64,000 nucleotides of DNA, taken from NCBI RefSeq assembly GCF_003945545.1, contig NZ_CP029617.1, positions 248,001 to 312,000 of the forward strand, in the 5' to 3' direction. The position numbers were made by a program, and so were the translations under genes. This DNA is from Streptomyces sp. WAC 01529 (lineage in GTDB: Bacteria > Actinomycetota > Actinomycetes > Streptomycetales > Streptomycetaceae). This document shows positions 8,374-17,221 of this stretch, piece by piece; positions within the stretch are counted from its first letter, which is position 1, and every line of letters starts with the position of its first letter. The notes under the pieces were generated by a model that ran no database searches, was not told the origin of the DNA, and saw only the letters and a program-made list of their open reading frames with translations.

Positions 8374-9758
8374 GTCTCCTCCGCCTCCCGCCACACCCGC
8401 CACGCCTCGTCCGCGCGCTCCTGCATGGTGCGCAGCGTCCCGCGGTACGAGGAGGGGTTCAGGAGGAAGCCGGCGAGGTCGTCGACGGTGGCCTCGCCGA
8501 GTTCGGGCGGGCCCTGCTCCCAGAAGCGGTTGAGGAGCCACAGCCTGTCGCCGCGCACCTTCTTGGCGAGGGAGCCGATGACGGGGTTGGCGGCCTCGAC
8601 CCCGGGGTTGGGGCAGCCGTCCTGGAGGGAGTGCGAGAAGGCCTTCATGACGGCCGGGTGCAGCCAGGCGCGGGTGGCCCGCAACGCCTCCGTACGGTCG
8701 GGCCCCTTGACGGTGGCGACGAGCGCGCTGGACTCGAAGATGACGCTGGGGCGCGCCTTCGGGTCGGCCATGGGGAGCACGAACGCGCCGAGGTTCTCGC
8801 CCGGTCTGCCGCCCGCGGCCGCGAGCGTGGAGCCGAGCCAGGTACCGCAGGGCACCATGCCGACCTTGCCGTGCAGGAGGGCGGCGGCCGCGTCGTTGTG
8901 GTTCATGTCCATGGGCGTGAACCAGTCCTTGTCGAAGAAGGACGCGAGGGTGCGCAGGGCGCGTTCGGCACGCGGGTCGGTGTACCGCTCGCGGCCGTTC
9001 ATCAAGTCGTCGTAGAACGCGGGGTCCTGGCGGCTGAGGATCTCCTGGAACCAGATGAACGAGGGCCAGCGGCCGTCGGCCGTGCCGTGCAGCGGGGTGA
9101 TGCCGCTCTTCCTCAGGCGCGCGCAGGCGGTGAGGAAGCCGTCCCAGGTGTCCGGCGCCTTCAGGCGGTGCTCGCGGAAGACCTCGGGGTTGTAGAAGAA
9201 CACCCAGTACGCGAGGTTCATCGGCAGGCCGTAGACGCGACGCCGGTAGGTGAACGCCTCGCGCAGGGAGGCGTCGACCCAGCCTCTGCGGACGGCGCCG
9301 TCCCACTGGCGGGTCAGATCCTCGATGCCGCCGGTGCGGGCGAGGTCCTGGAGGCGGTAGCCCGACCAGTACTTGAGCATGTCCGGCGTCCTGCTGGTCC
9401 GCAACGAGGACTTCACGATCTGCTCGAACGACTCCAGGGAGGGGTTGACCTCGGGCACCAGGCGTAGTGCCGCCACCGACTTCATCGCCGCGCCCGCGGC
9501 GGCCATCGCCTTCTCCCAGGCCGCGCTGTCGCCGAGGACGGCGACCTTGCCCGGGGGCTGGCCCTCGGCGGTGGCGCAGGCGGTGGCGAGGGCGCCGGTC
9601 ACGGTGGCCGCGGCGGCCAGGAGGACGGTGCGGCGTTCGGGGGCCGCGCTCGGCGCCTCCGGCGCTTCCGGTGCTTCCGTCCCGCCCGGCGCTTGCGTCT
9701 CGCCCGGCGCCCCCGTCCCGCCCGGTGCTTCCGGCGCCGGGTGTCGACTACCTGACAT
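8370..9758 (-). CDS. Extracellular sugar-binding lipoprotein of ABC importer
   Basis: 462-residue family 1 extracellular solute-binding protein that would deliver the mannoside to the two downstream permeases. Residues 44-61 form a hydrophobic signal ending in a lipobox (LATAC, Cys61), preceded by twin arginines (ERRT, 41-44), so Tat export and lipidation are likely. The n-region before the arginines is about 40 residues of Pro/Ala/Gly/Glu low-complexity sequence, much longer than normal. I start at ATG 9758 because GGGAG precedes it by about 7 nt; an upstream ATG at 9869 would run through the operator. First gene of the operon. Confidence 0.92.
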   Translation of the reverse strand: MSGSRHPAPEAPGGTGAPGETQAPGGTEAPEAPEAPSAAPERRTVLLAAAATVTGALATACATAEGQPPGKVAVLGDSAAWEKAMAAAGAAMKSVAALRLVPEVNPSLESFEQIVKSSLRTSRTPDMLKYWSGYRLQDLARTGGIEDLTRQWDGAVRRGWVDASLREAFTYRRRVYGLPMNLAYWVFFYNPEVFREHRLKAPDTWDGFLTACARLRKSGITPLHGTADGRWPSFIWFQEILSRQDPAFYDDLMNGRERYTDPRAERALRTLASFFDKDWFTPMDMNHNDAAAALLHGKVGMVPCGTWLGSTLAAAGGRPGENLGAFVLPMADPKARPSVIFESSALVATVKGPDRTEALRATRAWLHPAVMKAFSHSLQDGCPNPGVEAANPVIGSLAKKVRGDRLWLLNRFWEQGPPELGEATVDDLAGFLLNPSSYRGTLRTMQERADEAWRVWREAEET

Positions 9759-9787
9759 GGATGGCTCCCTCAGGCGTGCCTCGCCCT

Positions 9788-9801
9788 TGTTAGCGTTAAC
9801 A
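9788..9801. promoter_or_regulatory. LacI-family operator candidate of the mannoside operon
   Basis: The 14-bp sequence TGTTAGCGTTAACA is an imperfect palindrome centred on CG, the usual architecture of LacI/GalR operators. It sits 30 bp upstream of the binding-protein start codon, where it would overlap the promoter. The operon's last visible gene encodes a LacI repressor, the obvious candidate ligand. Confidence 0.65.
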
Positions 9802-9922
9802 CGGGCGTCATGGAGCTTCACGGCGGGCGCCCCGGTTGTCAATGGCCCGCGAGCCTTTCCTGTCGTCAACTCCCCTTACGCGGGCGGCGATTCGGCTGGG
9901 TCGGGCAGGCGCTCGGGCACGC

Positions 9923-9960
9923 GGGTGCGCCCGGCCGAGAAGTCTCGGCCGGGCGCACCC
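9923..9960 (-). terminator. Strong hairpin terminator behind glycine-rich protein gene
   Basis: Perfect 18-bp inverted repeat (left arm 9923-9940, right arm 9943-9960; innermost pairs would open to form the loop), very GC-rich. It lies just downstream of the minus-strand gene ending at 9984 and separates it from the mannoside operon. Confidence 0.75.
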
Positions 9961-9983
9961 ATACGGCGGTCAACCGTAGGTGT

Positions 9984-10595
9984 TCAGCAGGGGAGCGTGG
10001 TCTTGCCGGCCGCTCCGGTGGAACCGGTGGTGCCGTTCGCGATCGTCGTGGCGTTGGTGCCGTTGCCGCCGGGCTTGCCGGGACACACGGGGCTGGCCGC
10101 GCCGCCTGCGCCACCCCTACCGCCAGTGAAGCCGCCGCCGACGGTGGAGGCGCCGCCGTTGCCGCCCTTGCCGCCCGCGATCCCGGCACCGGCATCGCCG
10201 ACGCCGCCTACGCCACCCTTGCCCCCGGTGCCGCCGAGCTTGGCCTCTCCGCCGTAACCGCCGTTGCCGCCGTTGCCGTTGGCGCCGCCGGCACCGCCGG
10301 TGCCGCCTGCCCCGCCGACGCTCGCCACGCCGGTGGCGTTGCCGCCGGCGCCGCCCGTGCCGCCGTTGCCGTTGGCGCCCGCGGCGCCACCGGTGCCACC
10401 GAGGCCGCCGATCCCGCCGAGGGTTCCGACCCCGTTGGCGCCGTTGGCGCCGGGGGCTCCGTTGGCGCCGAGAGTGCGGGCGTTGCCCGAACCCGGCTGG
10501 GCGGAGGCGAGGGCGGGAGTGACTGTCAGGCCCGCTACGGCGATCGAGGCGATGAGGAAGGTCCGGACCGTGTTTGTGGTGCGCATGGAGCGCAT
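9984..10595 (-). CDS. Secreted PGRS-like glycine-rich repeat protein
   Basis: 203-residue secreted protein of unknown function. A typical Sec signal peptide (MRSMRTTNTVRTFLIASIAV then ALASA, cleavage around residue 36) is followed by about 160 residues dominated by GGxGG, GGTGG, GANG and GGAGGN triplets and pentads, resembling the mycobacterial PGRS domain in style, and it ends TTLPC with a cysteine near PVCPGKPGG further upstream. Start ATG 10595 is 6 nt from GAAGGAAG; an ATG at 10586 is an alternative. Flanked by a strong terminator and an AT-richer promoter zone, so it is monocistronic. Possible roles (cell-surface, aerial hyphae, matrix) are speculation. Reading direction is supported by the signal peptide and ribosome site. 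Confidence 0.8.
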   Translation of the reverse strand: MRSMRTTNTVRTFLIASIAVAGLTVTPALASAQPGSGNARTLGANGAPGANGANGVGTLGGIGGLGGTGGAAGANGNGGTGGAGGNATGVASVGGAGGTGGAGGANGNGGNGGYGGEAKLGGTGGKGGVGGVGDAGAGIAGGKGGNGGASTVGGGFTGGRGGAGGAASPVCPGKPGGNGTNATTIANGTTGSTGAAGKTTLPC

Positions 10596-10834
10596 GGGGT
10601 ACTTCCTTCGGTTTGCAAGCGGAGAAATTCTCCGCCTGACAGCCCTCAACCTAGTGAAGCGCGAGGCGCTCCACGCTCCGACGAATGATCAAATGTCTTT
10701 AAATAGGCTCAATCATCGAACTTTGGCTGCAAAGTCCCAATGGGCGCCATTCCGCTGTCTGCTTTCGTGACCCGTCCTGCATATCCCCGGGGCCCGGCGA
10801 ACCGTGCGCGGCGAAGGGCTGCGATCCTTTTCCG

Positions 10835-11755
10835 GTGACCGGAACCAGCAGGCCCACCCGCCCGAACCGCTCCCCTCGGCCCATGCGCACCGGCGTCGGC
10901 GGCGCGCTTCTCCTCGCACTGCTCGCCCTCCTCGGCCCGCTGGCCGCCTGCTCGTCCGACGCCGCCGACCAGGGCGGGGCCCGGCCCTCTGGTTCCCCTG
11001 GTTCCTCTGGTTCCTCCGGTTCGAGGGACGCCATCCGCCTGCCCCCCGTGAACGCGGCCTTCGACTACCAACTGGGCGGCGCCTATCCGCCCCCGGCGAA
11101 GGTCCGGGCCGTCTCACGCGACCGCGGCGCCGCCCCCGCTCCCGGCCGCTACAACATCTGTTACGTCAACGCCTTCCAGGCCCAGCCCGGCAAGGACGCC
11201 GCCCGCTGGTGGCAGCGCGAACACCCCGATCTGATCCTGCGCGATCAGAAGGGGCGGACGGTCGTCGACGAGGGCTGGCAGGAACCGCTGCTCGACATCT
11301 CCACCCGGGACAAGCGCTCCGCCCTCGCCCAGGTCGTCGGCGCGTGGATCGACGGCTGCGCGAAGGCCGGCTTCGACGCGGTCGAGCCCGACAACCTCGA
11401 CTCCTACGAGCGTTCCAAAGGCCTGCTCACCGTCGACGACGCGGTGGCCTTCGCCCGTCTCCTCGCCCGCCGCGCCCACGCCGAGGGCCTGGCCATCGCC
11501 CAGAAGAACACCACCGACCTGCTGGAGCGCCGCCGCACCATCGGCTTCGACTTCGCCGTGACCGAGGAGTGCGCCCGCTACAAGGAGTGCGGCGCCTTCG
11601 AGACGGCGTACGACGGGAAGGTCTTCGACGTCGAGTACGCGGTGAAGGACTTCACCACCGCCTGCCGCTCCCGGGGCAAGGAGCTCTCCGTGACCCTGCG
11701 CGACCGTGACGTCCTCCCTGCGGGCGAGGACGGCCACGTGTACCGGCACTGCTAG
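10835..11755 (+). CDS. GH114-type endo-alpha-1,4-polygalactosaminidase-like lipoprotein
   Basis: 306-residue secreted lipoprotein. After a hydrophobic signal with lipobox LAAC and a Ser/Gly linker, a single TIM-barrel-like domain shows segments typical of the GH114 (DUF297) family: an early strand FDYQLGG, CYVNAFQAQPG, LLDIS, FDAVEPDNLDSY and FDFAVTEEC. Family members cleave alpha-1,4-galactosamine polymers. The start is uncertain: GTG at 10835 is open, ATG at 10883 gives the neatest signal peptide, and neither has a clear ribosome site. Convergent with the phosphotransferase gene 18 bp away. Substrate is inferred from the family. Confidence 0.82.
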   Translation: MTGTSRPTRPNRSPRPMRTGVGGALLLALLALLGPLAACSSDAADQGGARPSGSPGSSGSSGSRDAIRLPPVNAAFDYQLGGAYPPPAKVRAVSRDRGAAPAPGRYNICYVNAFQAQPGKDAARWWQREHPDLILRDQKGRTVVDEGWQEPLLDISTRDKRSALAQVVGAWIDGCAKAGFDAVEPDNLDSYERSKGLLTVDDAVAFARLLARRAHAEGLAIAQKNTTDLLERRRTIGFDFAVTEECARYKECGAFETAYDGKVFDVEYAVKDFTTACRSRGKELSVTLRDRDVLPAGEDGHVYRHC

Positions 11756-11773
11756 CCGACGCCCCGGCCCCGT

Positions 11774-12607
11774 CTAGAAGAACTCGTCGAGGAGGCGGTA
11801 GAAGGCCAGCCGGTCCTCGTCGACGACGACCTTTCCGGCCGCCCCTTGGAGGTATCGCTCCAGGAAGTGTGCCGCGTGCACCGGGCCGAACCACGGGTCT
11901 TCCTCGCTCTCCAACTCCCGCAAGGCGATGGCGAGATCGGTGTGCCGGTCGGCCCGGCCGAGGCGGATCACGTCGATGACGCCGGTGACACGGCAGGTCT
12001 CCGGGTCGATCAGCACGTTCTCCGAAGTGAGGTCCCCGTGGGTGACCACCAGGTCCTCCGCCGCCGGGCGGGTGCGGTCCAGTTCGTCCAGGAGGCGCCG
12101 CCCCGACCACCCCTCGCGCTCCTCGTCGAGGTCGTCCAGGTCCACAAGGCCCTCCTGGACGTTGCGGACGGCCTGCGCCTGCGTCACCGCCAGGCTCCGG
12201 TCGAACGGGCAGTCGGCCGACGGCAGTTCATGCAGGGCCCTGGTGATGTCCGCGAGCGCCTCGACCACGGCGAACCGCCGGTCCTCGGGCCACCGCTCGG
12301 CGGCGGGCCTGCCGGGCAGCGCCTCGGTCACCAGCCAGGTCGCCTCCCCGTCGGTGCCGCGCTCGACCAGGCGCGGCACCGGGATCCCCCGCCCGCCGAG
12401 CCAGGTGAGGCGGTCGGCCTCGCCGGACAGGTCGAGGGACGAGCCCTCGTACGCGGCAGGGGCGATCTTGACGTACAGCTCGGGTCCGGCGCCGCCCGGG
12501 TGGGTGAGGCGGTGCACCTCGGCGCCCGACGCGCCGTTCCTCGCGGGAGTCCATCGGTACGCGGCATAGCGCCGACGCAGAGCCCTCGCACTGTCCATGA
12601 TCCGCAT
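11774..12607 (-). CDS. APH(3')-like aminoglycoside phosphotransferase
   Basis: 277-residue kinase-fold protein. It has the ATP-binding lysine (LYVKI, K47), the paired glutamate (E63), the Brenner loop HGDLTSENVL (H190, D192, N197), a metal-binding IDVIRLGRADRHTDLA segment aligned with that of APH(3') enzymes, and a terminal FYRLLDEFF almost identical to the APH(3')-II tail. Family members phosphorylate the 3'-hydroxyl of kanamycin/neomycin-type antibiotics. ATG at 12598 (MDSAR...) may be the true start, matching related proteins better; neither candidate has a strong ribosome site. It lies behind the PTS genes on the same strand. Resistance function is inferred. Confidence 0.85.
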   Translation of the reverse strand: MRIMDSARALRRRYAAYRWTPARNGASGAEVHRLTHPGGAGPELYVKIAPAAYEGSSLDLSGEADRLTWLGGRGIPVPRLVERGTDGEATWLVTEALPGRPAAERWPEDRRFAVVEALADITRALHELPSADCPFDRSLAVTQAQAVRNVQEGLVDLDDLDEEREGWSGRRLLDELDRTRPAAEDLVVTHGDLTSENVLIDPETCRVTGVIDVIRLGRADRHTDLAIALRELESEEDPWFGPVHAAHFLERYLQGAAGKVVVDEDRLAFYRLLDEFF

Positions 12608-12688
12608 GATGGCAGCCGAGCGGGTCGTCTCCCAACGGATTTACTGTCACCGGATTTACCGCCCCCGGCTGCACGGACCCTCGGAGGC

Positions 12689-14251
12689 TCAGCTCTGCCG
12701 CTCCGGCGGCGGAGGCGGCTTCGGGGCCCCGCGCGGGGGTGCGATCTTGCCGTACGACGCCGGGGCGCCGACCGCCGCCGGGGGCGGGGTCTTTCGCGGT
12801 GGCAGGAGGGCGTCGCGGTGGGCGCCCGGGTCCCAGCCGGTGTCCACGACCCGCTTCTGGAAGACGACCGCGCCGAGCAGGACGGCCGCGCCGATGAGCA
12901 GCATCAGGACGACGCCGCCGACCTCGCCCGCCTTGGCCGCGTACCCGATGAGGGTGCCGAACCAGCCGAAGTCGGTGTCACCGAAGGTGGTGTTCTCCTC
13001 GCCGAAGGCACCGAGGACCTCCAGGAGCAGCGCGGGCAGGAAGGTGATCAGGACGCCGTTGACGAAGGCGCCGAGGGCCGCGCCGCGGCGGCCGCCGGTC
13101 GCGTTGCCGTAGACGCCCGCCGCACCTCCGGTGAAGAAGTGCGGGACGAGCCCCGGCAGGACGAGGGCGAGCCCGAAGGCCGGGTGGAAGATCCAGGCGA
13201 GCAGGCCGAGGCTGACGAGGCCGCCGGTGAAGCTGGAGAGGAAGCCGATGAGGACGGCGTTCTGGGCGTAGGGGAAGACGATCGGCGCGTCGAGCGAGGG
13301 CACCGCTCCCGGGACCAGTTTGCGCGCGATGCCCTGGAAGGCGGGGACGAGTTCACCGAGGATCGTACGGACGCCGAAGAGGATCACGGCGACCGCGATG
13401 CCGAACTGCAGGCCCTGCATGACGGAGTGCATGACGTAGTCGCCGACGCCGCTCGCGCCCGCCGCGCCGTTCTCGCCGAAGGCCTTGAACGCGGCCTCCT
13501 CGCCGACTTTGCCGAGGAAGACGAGCGACATGATGAGGTAGATCAGGACCATGGAGAGGGCGGTCGCCACCATCGAGTCGCGCAGGAAGCGCAGGCCTTC
13601 GGGGAGGTTCATCTCCTCCGTGCTGCGGCTGCGGCGGCCCACCAGTTGGCCCGTGGCGCCCGCCGCGATGTATCCGGCGGTGCCGAAGTGGCCGATCGCC
13701 ACGCTGTCGTCGCCGGTGACGCGTTTGGTCCAGGGGTGGGCGAAGGCCGGCATCGCCACCAGGAGAATGCCGAGCAGCACACCGCCGACGAGGACCACGG
13801 CCCACGAGGCCTGGCCCGCGATGGCGAGCACCATCGTCAACAGGGTCGCCATGAACAGCATGTGATGACCGGTCAGGAAGACATAGCGCAGGGGCGTGAA
13901 GCGGGCGAGGAGCAGGCTGACGGCGAAGCCGAGGATCATCAGCCAGGCGACGCGGGCGCCGTACCGCTCCTGCGCGATCCCGACGATCGCCTCGTTGGTG
14001 GGGATGACGCCGTGTGCGCCGGTGGCGCCCTGGATCATCTCGCCGAGCGGGGCGAGGGCGCCGACGACGAGCGTGGCGCCCGCCCCGATCAGCAGGAAGC
14101 CGAGCGTCGCCTTGATGGCGCCGCCGACGATCTGCCCGGCGGGCTTCCTCAGCGCGATCAGGCCGGCGGCGGTGATGAGGCCGATGAGGTACGCGGGTTG
14201 GCTGAGGATTTCGTTGACGAGGAACTCGGCGCTCGACACGAGCCAGTCCAT
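12689..14251 (-). CDS. PTS ascorbate-family transporter subunit IIC (UlaA-like)
   Basis: 520-residue membrane permease of the ascorbate-galactitol PTS superfamily, with about 11 hydrophobic segments and a cytoplasmic Pro/Lys-rich tail. Sequence stretches such as LTGHHMLFMATLL, PAFAHPWTKRVTGDDSVAIGHFGT and GFLSSFTGGL fit UlaA/SgaT-type IIC. Start ATG 14251 has AAGGAG about 8 nt upstream. The IIA-IIB gene precedes it by 23 bp on the same strand, so the two encode one complete transporter. Classical ascorbate catabolism genes (lactonase, decarboxylase, epimerases) are not beside it, so the sugar acid carried is unknown. Confidence 0.9.
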   Translation of the reverse strand: MDWLVSSAEFLVNEILSQPAYLIGLITAAGLIALRKPAGQIVGGAIKATLGFLLIGAGATLVVGALAPLGEMIQGATGAHGVIPTNEAIVGIAQERYGARVAWLMILGFAVSLLLARFTPLRYVFLTGHHMLFMATLLTMVLAIAGQASWAVVLVGGVLLGILLVAMPAFAHPWTKRVTGDDSVAIGHFGTAGYIAAGATGQLVGRRSRSTEEMNLPEGLRFLRDSMVATALSMVLIYLIMSLVFLGKVGEEAAFKAFGENGAAGASGVGDYVMHSVMQGLQFGIAVAVILFGVRTILGELVPAFQGIARKLVPGAVPSLDAPIVFPYAQNAVLIGFLSSFTGGLVSLGLLAWIFHPAFGLALVLPGLVPHFFTGGAAGVYGNATGGRRGAALGAFVNGVLITFLPALLLEVLGAFGEENTTFGDTDFGWFGTLIGYAAKAGEVGGVVLMLLIGAAVLLGAVVFQKRVVDTGWDPGAHRDALLPPRKTPPPAAVGAPASYGKIAPPRGAPKPPPPPERQS

Positions 14252-14274
14252 GGTGGTTCTCCTTGCCCGGGTCG

Positions 14275-15060
14275 TCAGACGTCGTACGTGTCGCGAAGGA
14301 CGCGGTCGGCCTCGGCCGCGCTGGTGAAGTCCTCGACGACCTTCACCGGCACGCCGACGTCGCCGAGCATCCCGGCGATCTCCCGAGAGGTGAGGATGGC
14401 GACGGCCTCCTTCGCCTTGCCTTTGGCCGAGATGGTGTCCGTCGCCTCGACGGTGACGTAACGGCTCCACCCCCAGCGGTCCAGGACGCCCTCCAGGGTC
14501 TGTTTGAGGAACAGGCTGGTGCCGACGCCGTTGCCGCACACGGTCAGGATCTTGTGCAGGTCACCTCCGCCGCGTGTCGCCGCCGTCCGGGGGCGTTCAC
14601 TCTCCGGCCCGCCGGACAGCAGGGCGTGCACCGCCTGCGGGGTGGGTGCCTCGCGCAGGGCGCGCGCCGTGTCGGGGTCGGCGAGGAGCCGGGCGAGGGC
14701 ACTCATGGCCGCCGTGTGTTCCGACGCGTCCTTCGCGGCGAGGCCGACGACCAGCTCGACGGGGTCGTTGGCCTCGTGCCCGAACTCCACGGGCGCCGCG
14801 AGCCGCACCCAGGACATGCCGGTGGCGAGGACCGCGGGTGAGGGCCTGGCGTGTGCGAAGGCGAGGCCGGGCGCGATGACGAGGTACGGCCCGTTCCGTT
14901 CGACGTTCGCGATCATTTCGGCGGTGTACGTGTCCGTGGCGGCGCCCGTGGCGACCATCAGGTCACCGGCGCACCGCACGGCTTCGCGCCAGTCGGCCGC
15001 CGGGGCGTCGAGGAGGACGGCTTCCACGGGGAGGATCTCGTTCAGCGCTGCCATGCGCAT
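14275..15060 (-). CDS. PTS fused IIA-IIB component, ascorbate family
   Basis: 261-residue cytosolic phosphocarrier. The N-terminal IIA domain (about 1-150) carries the phosphorylatable histidine in APGLAFAHARPS (H70); after a short linker the IIB domain begins with ILTVCGNGVGTS, whose Cys175 accepts the phosphate. In enteric bacteria UlaC (IIA) and UlaB (IIB) are separate polypeptides; here they are one chain. Start chosen at ATG 15060; ATGs at 15054 and 15075 are also in frame. Follows the TetR gene by 49 bp and precedes IIC, so the three may be one transcript. Confidence 0.88.
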   Translation of the reverse strand: MRMAALNEILPVEAVLLDAPAADWREAVRCAGDLMVATGAATDTYTAEMIANVERNGPYLVIAPGLAFAHARPSPAVLATGMSWVRLAAPVEFGHEANDPVELVVGLAAKDASEHTAAMSALARLLADPDTARALREAPTPQAVHALLSGGPESERPRTAATRGGGDLHKILTVCGNGVGTSLFLKQTLEGVLDRWGWSRYVTVEATDTISAKGKAKEAVAILTSREIAGMLGDVGVPVKVVEDFTSAAEADRVLRDTYDV

Positions 15061-15109
15061 GATTCTCGCCGACATCCTGCCGAGCCAGCCGTCCCGGCCG
15101 GCGCCCCGG

Positions 15110-15736
15110 TCACGTGCCGTAAGCCCGGAGGAAGACGTCCGCCGCCTGGGCCGCGACGGTGTCCGGGGCGGCGTCGGGGCGGTACTCCAACGGGCCGGTG
15201 AGCAGGGAGAGGAAGTGCTCGGCGGCGACCTCCGGGTCGCACGGGCGCAGGCGGCCGGCGAGGGCAATTCGGGCCAGGCGGTCGGCGAGGGCGGAGCGCA
15301 CCCGAAGAGTGGTGCGCGCGCGTACGCTCGCCGCCAGCTCGGGGAATTGAGCCGCCTCGGCACAGGCCAGCTGTCGTACGGCGCGAGCGTCTGGGGTGCT
15401 GAACACCCGCAGCAGGTCGCGGGCCACGTCCGTGAGCGGCGCGCACGGGTCGCTGTCCGCGGCGACCTCGCGCAGCTGCTCGACGACGGCGAGGCTCCGC
15501 GCGCCGATCCGGTCGGCGGCGACCTCTACGGCCTCGCGGTAGAGGCTCTCCTTGTCGTTGAGGTGGCTGTAGACGGTCGGCTTCGCGACACCCGCCTCCT
15601 GCGCGATCTCCTTCACACACGTCTGGGCGTAGCCACGACGCGCGAAGACCGCGAACGCGCCGTCCAGGATGGCCTGCCGCCGCTCGATCCGCCCACGGGC
15701 GGTACGGCCGCCCCCGGTTGACACTTCTGAACCCAT
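15110..15736 (-). CDS. TetR-family transcriptional regulator
   Basis: 208-residue repressor. An N-terminal TetR helix-turn-helix (CVKEIAQEAGVAKPTVYSHL, about residues 40-59) is followed by a TetR C-terminal-like ligand domain. The start codon at 15736 lies inside a perfect 16-bp palindrome (15728-15743), and a near-identical one (15776-15791) lies upstream of the divergent Dabb gene, strongly suggesting autoregulation plus control of that gene. It may also be co-transcribed with the PTS genes downstream. Confidence 0.9.
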   Translation of the reverse strand: MGSEVSTGGGRTARGRIERRQAILDGAFAVFARRGYAQTCVKEIAQEAGVAKPTVYSHLNDKESLYREAVEVAADRIGARSLAVVEQLREVAADSDPCAPLTDVARDLLRVFSTPDARAVRQLACAEAAQFPELAASVRARTTLRVRSALADRLARIALAGRLRPCDPEVAAEHFLSLLTGPLEYRPDAAPDTVAAQAADVFLRAYGT

Positions 15737-15743
15737 GGGTTCA
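15728..15743. promoter_or_regulatory. TetR operator copy 1
   Basis: Perfect 16-bp palindrome TGAACCCATGGGTTCA that includes the TetR start codon. Identical to copy 2 except for one central base. The arms TGAACCC/GGGTTCA recur as a partial half-site (TGAACCA) at about 15753. Confidence 0.75.
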
Positions 15744-15775
15744 GTGTAGTGACTGAACCAGAGAGAACACATTAT

Positions 15776-16204
<429 letters not shown>

Positions 16205-16273
16205 CGGGCCCGGGGACCCGGGGACCCTGCTCGGAGTCGATGACGTGCGCGTCGGCCGGGGCCTTGGGTTCGG

Positions 16274-17137
16274 TCAGGGTGACGCGTCCTGGCGGCCCTG
16301 GAGGCGGGCTGCGGTCTCGCGGATCGCGGGGAGTTCGGCGGTCAGCGCGGCGCCGGGGCAGTGCGTGGCGTAACCGTCCTTGTGGCCCGCCACCGCCCGC
16401 AGGAGCGCGTCGGTGCCGGTGGGGAACCTGCTCAGATTGTTGGTGGACACCAGCAGGGCGGCGCCGCGCGGATCGATGCCCGACAGGCCGAGCTTCCATG
16501 CGGCGAGGCCCGCGATGGCGTCGGTCATGGCCTTCGGCACCGGTGTGCCCGCGGTGAACGTGCCGATCGCCGCGACGCCCGTGGAGCGCCGGTTGAAGCC
16601 TTGGGTGTGCGCGCCGACGACGGGCCGTTCGGCGCCGCCCGCGCGCCCCTCGTACACCGTGCCGCAGCGGTCCACGAGGAAGTTGTAGCCGATGTCGTCC
16701 CACTTCCTGCTGCCCGCCTGCCCCGCGTACAGGGCGCGGATGATGCGCGGCGCGTCGGTGCAGGCGTAGCGGTTCGGGGAGTCGGTGTGGTGGACGAAGA
16801 CGGCGTCCACGCGGTCCGCGTAGCGCGCGGGCGGCGGCTCCGGGGCCTTCGGCGGCAGCCAGGCCTCGCGGGGCACGATCCGCGGGCGCGGCGCCCGGTA
16901 CGCCGTGGACGCCCGGCGCGCCGGCACCGCGGCGGCGGGCATGAGGGAACGGCGCCCGGCGATCACCGTCGGCGTGGACGCACCGCCGTCACCGCCCGTC
17001 ACCTGGGGGGCAGCGGGGTCGATGCCCGCCGCGCAGGCCAGCAGCAGCCCGCAGGCGACCGTGCCCGGCACCCAGCACAGCGCCACACGCACCGCGCTCG
17101 GCACGCGGCGCACGGGCGGTGCGGGGAGGACACGCAT
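16274..17137 (-). CDS. Secreted PGRP-type N-acetylmuramoyl-L-alanine amidase
   Basis: 287-residue exported peptidoglycan-recognition-family hydrolase expected to cut the muramyl-L-alanine amide bond. A hydrophobic N-terminal segment (VALCWVPGTVACGLLLACAAG) is followed by a Pro-rich linker and the amidase domain: VFVHHTDSPN (first zinc His), WDDIGYNFLVDRCGTVYEGRAG (Tyr), GVAAIGTFT and HKDGYATHCPGAAL (later zinc His and Cys). Start ATG 17137 lies 7 nt from GGAGAG. Neither neighbour is functionally related. The family also includes actinobacterial signalling amidases, so biological role is open. Confidence 0.9.
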   Translation of the reverse strand: MRVLPAPPVRRVPSAVRVALCWVPGTVACGLLLACAAGIDPAAPQVTGGDGGASTPTVIAGRRSLMPAAAVPARRASTAYRAPRPRIVPREAWLPPKAPEPPPARYADRVDAVFVHHTDSPNRYACTDAPRIIRALYAGQAGSRKWDDIGYNFLVDRCGTVYEGRAGGAERPVVGAHTQGFNRRSTGVAAIGTFTAGTPVPKAMTDAIAGLAAWKLGLSGIDPRGAALLVSTNNLSRFPTGTDALLRAVAGHKDGYATHCPGAALTAELPAIRETAARLQGRQDASP

Positions 17138-17221
17138 GCCGCCACTCTCCGCCGGAGCCGGGGGCTCGTCCTGCCGGGTGCGGCACATGGAGGAACGGGG
17201 GCACCTGGAGAACGGCGGTGG

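Noticed and set aside
11846..14461. Long plus-strand open frame opposite the APH and PTS IIC genes.
   Set aside because: Antisense shadow with low-complexity Glu/Asp/Arg composition and no domains.
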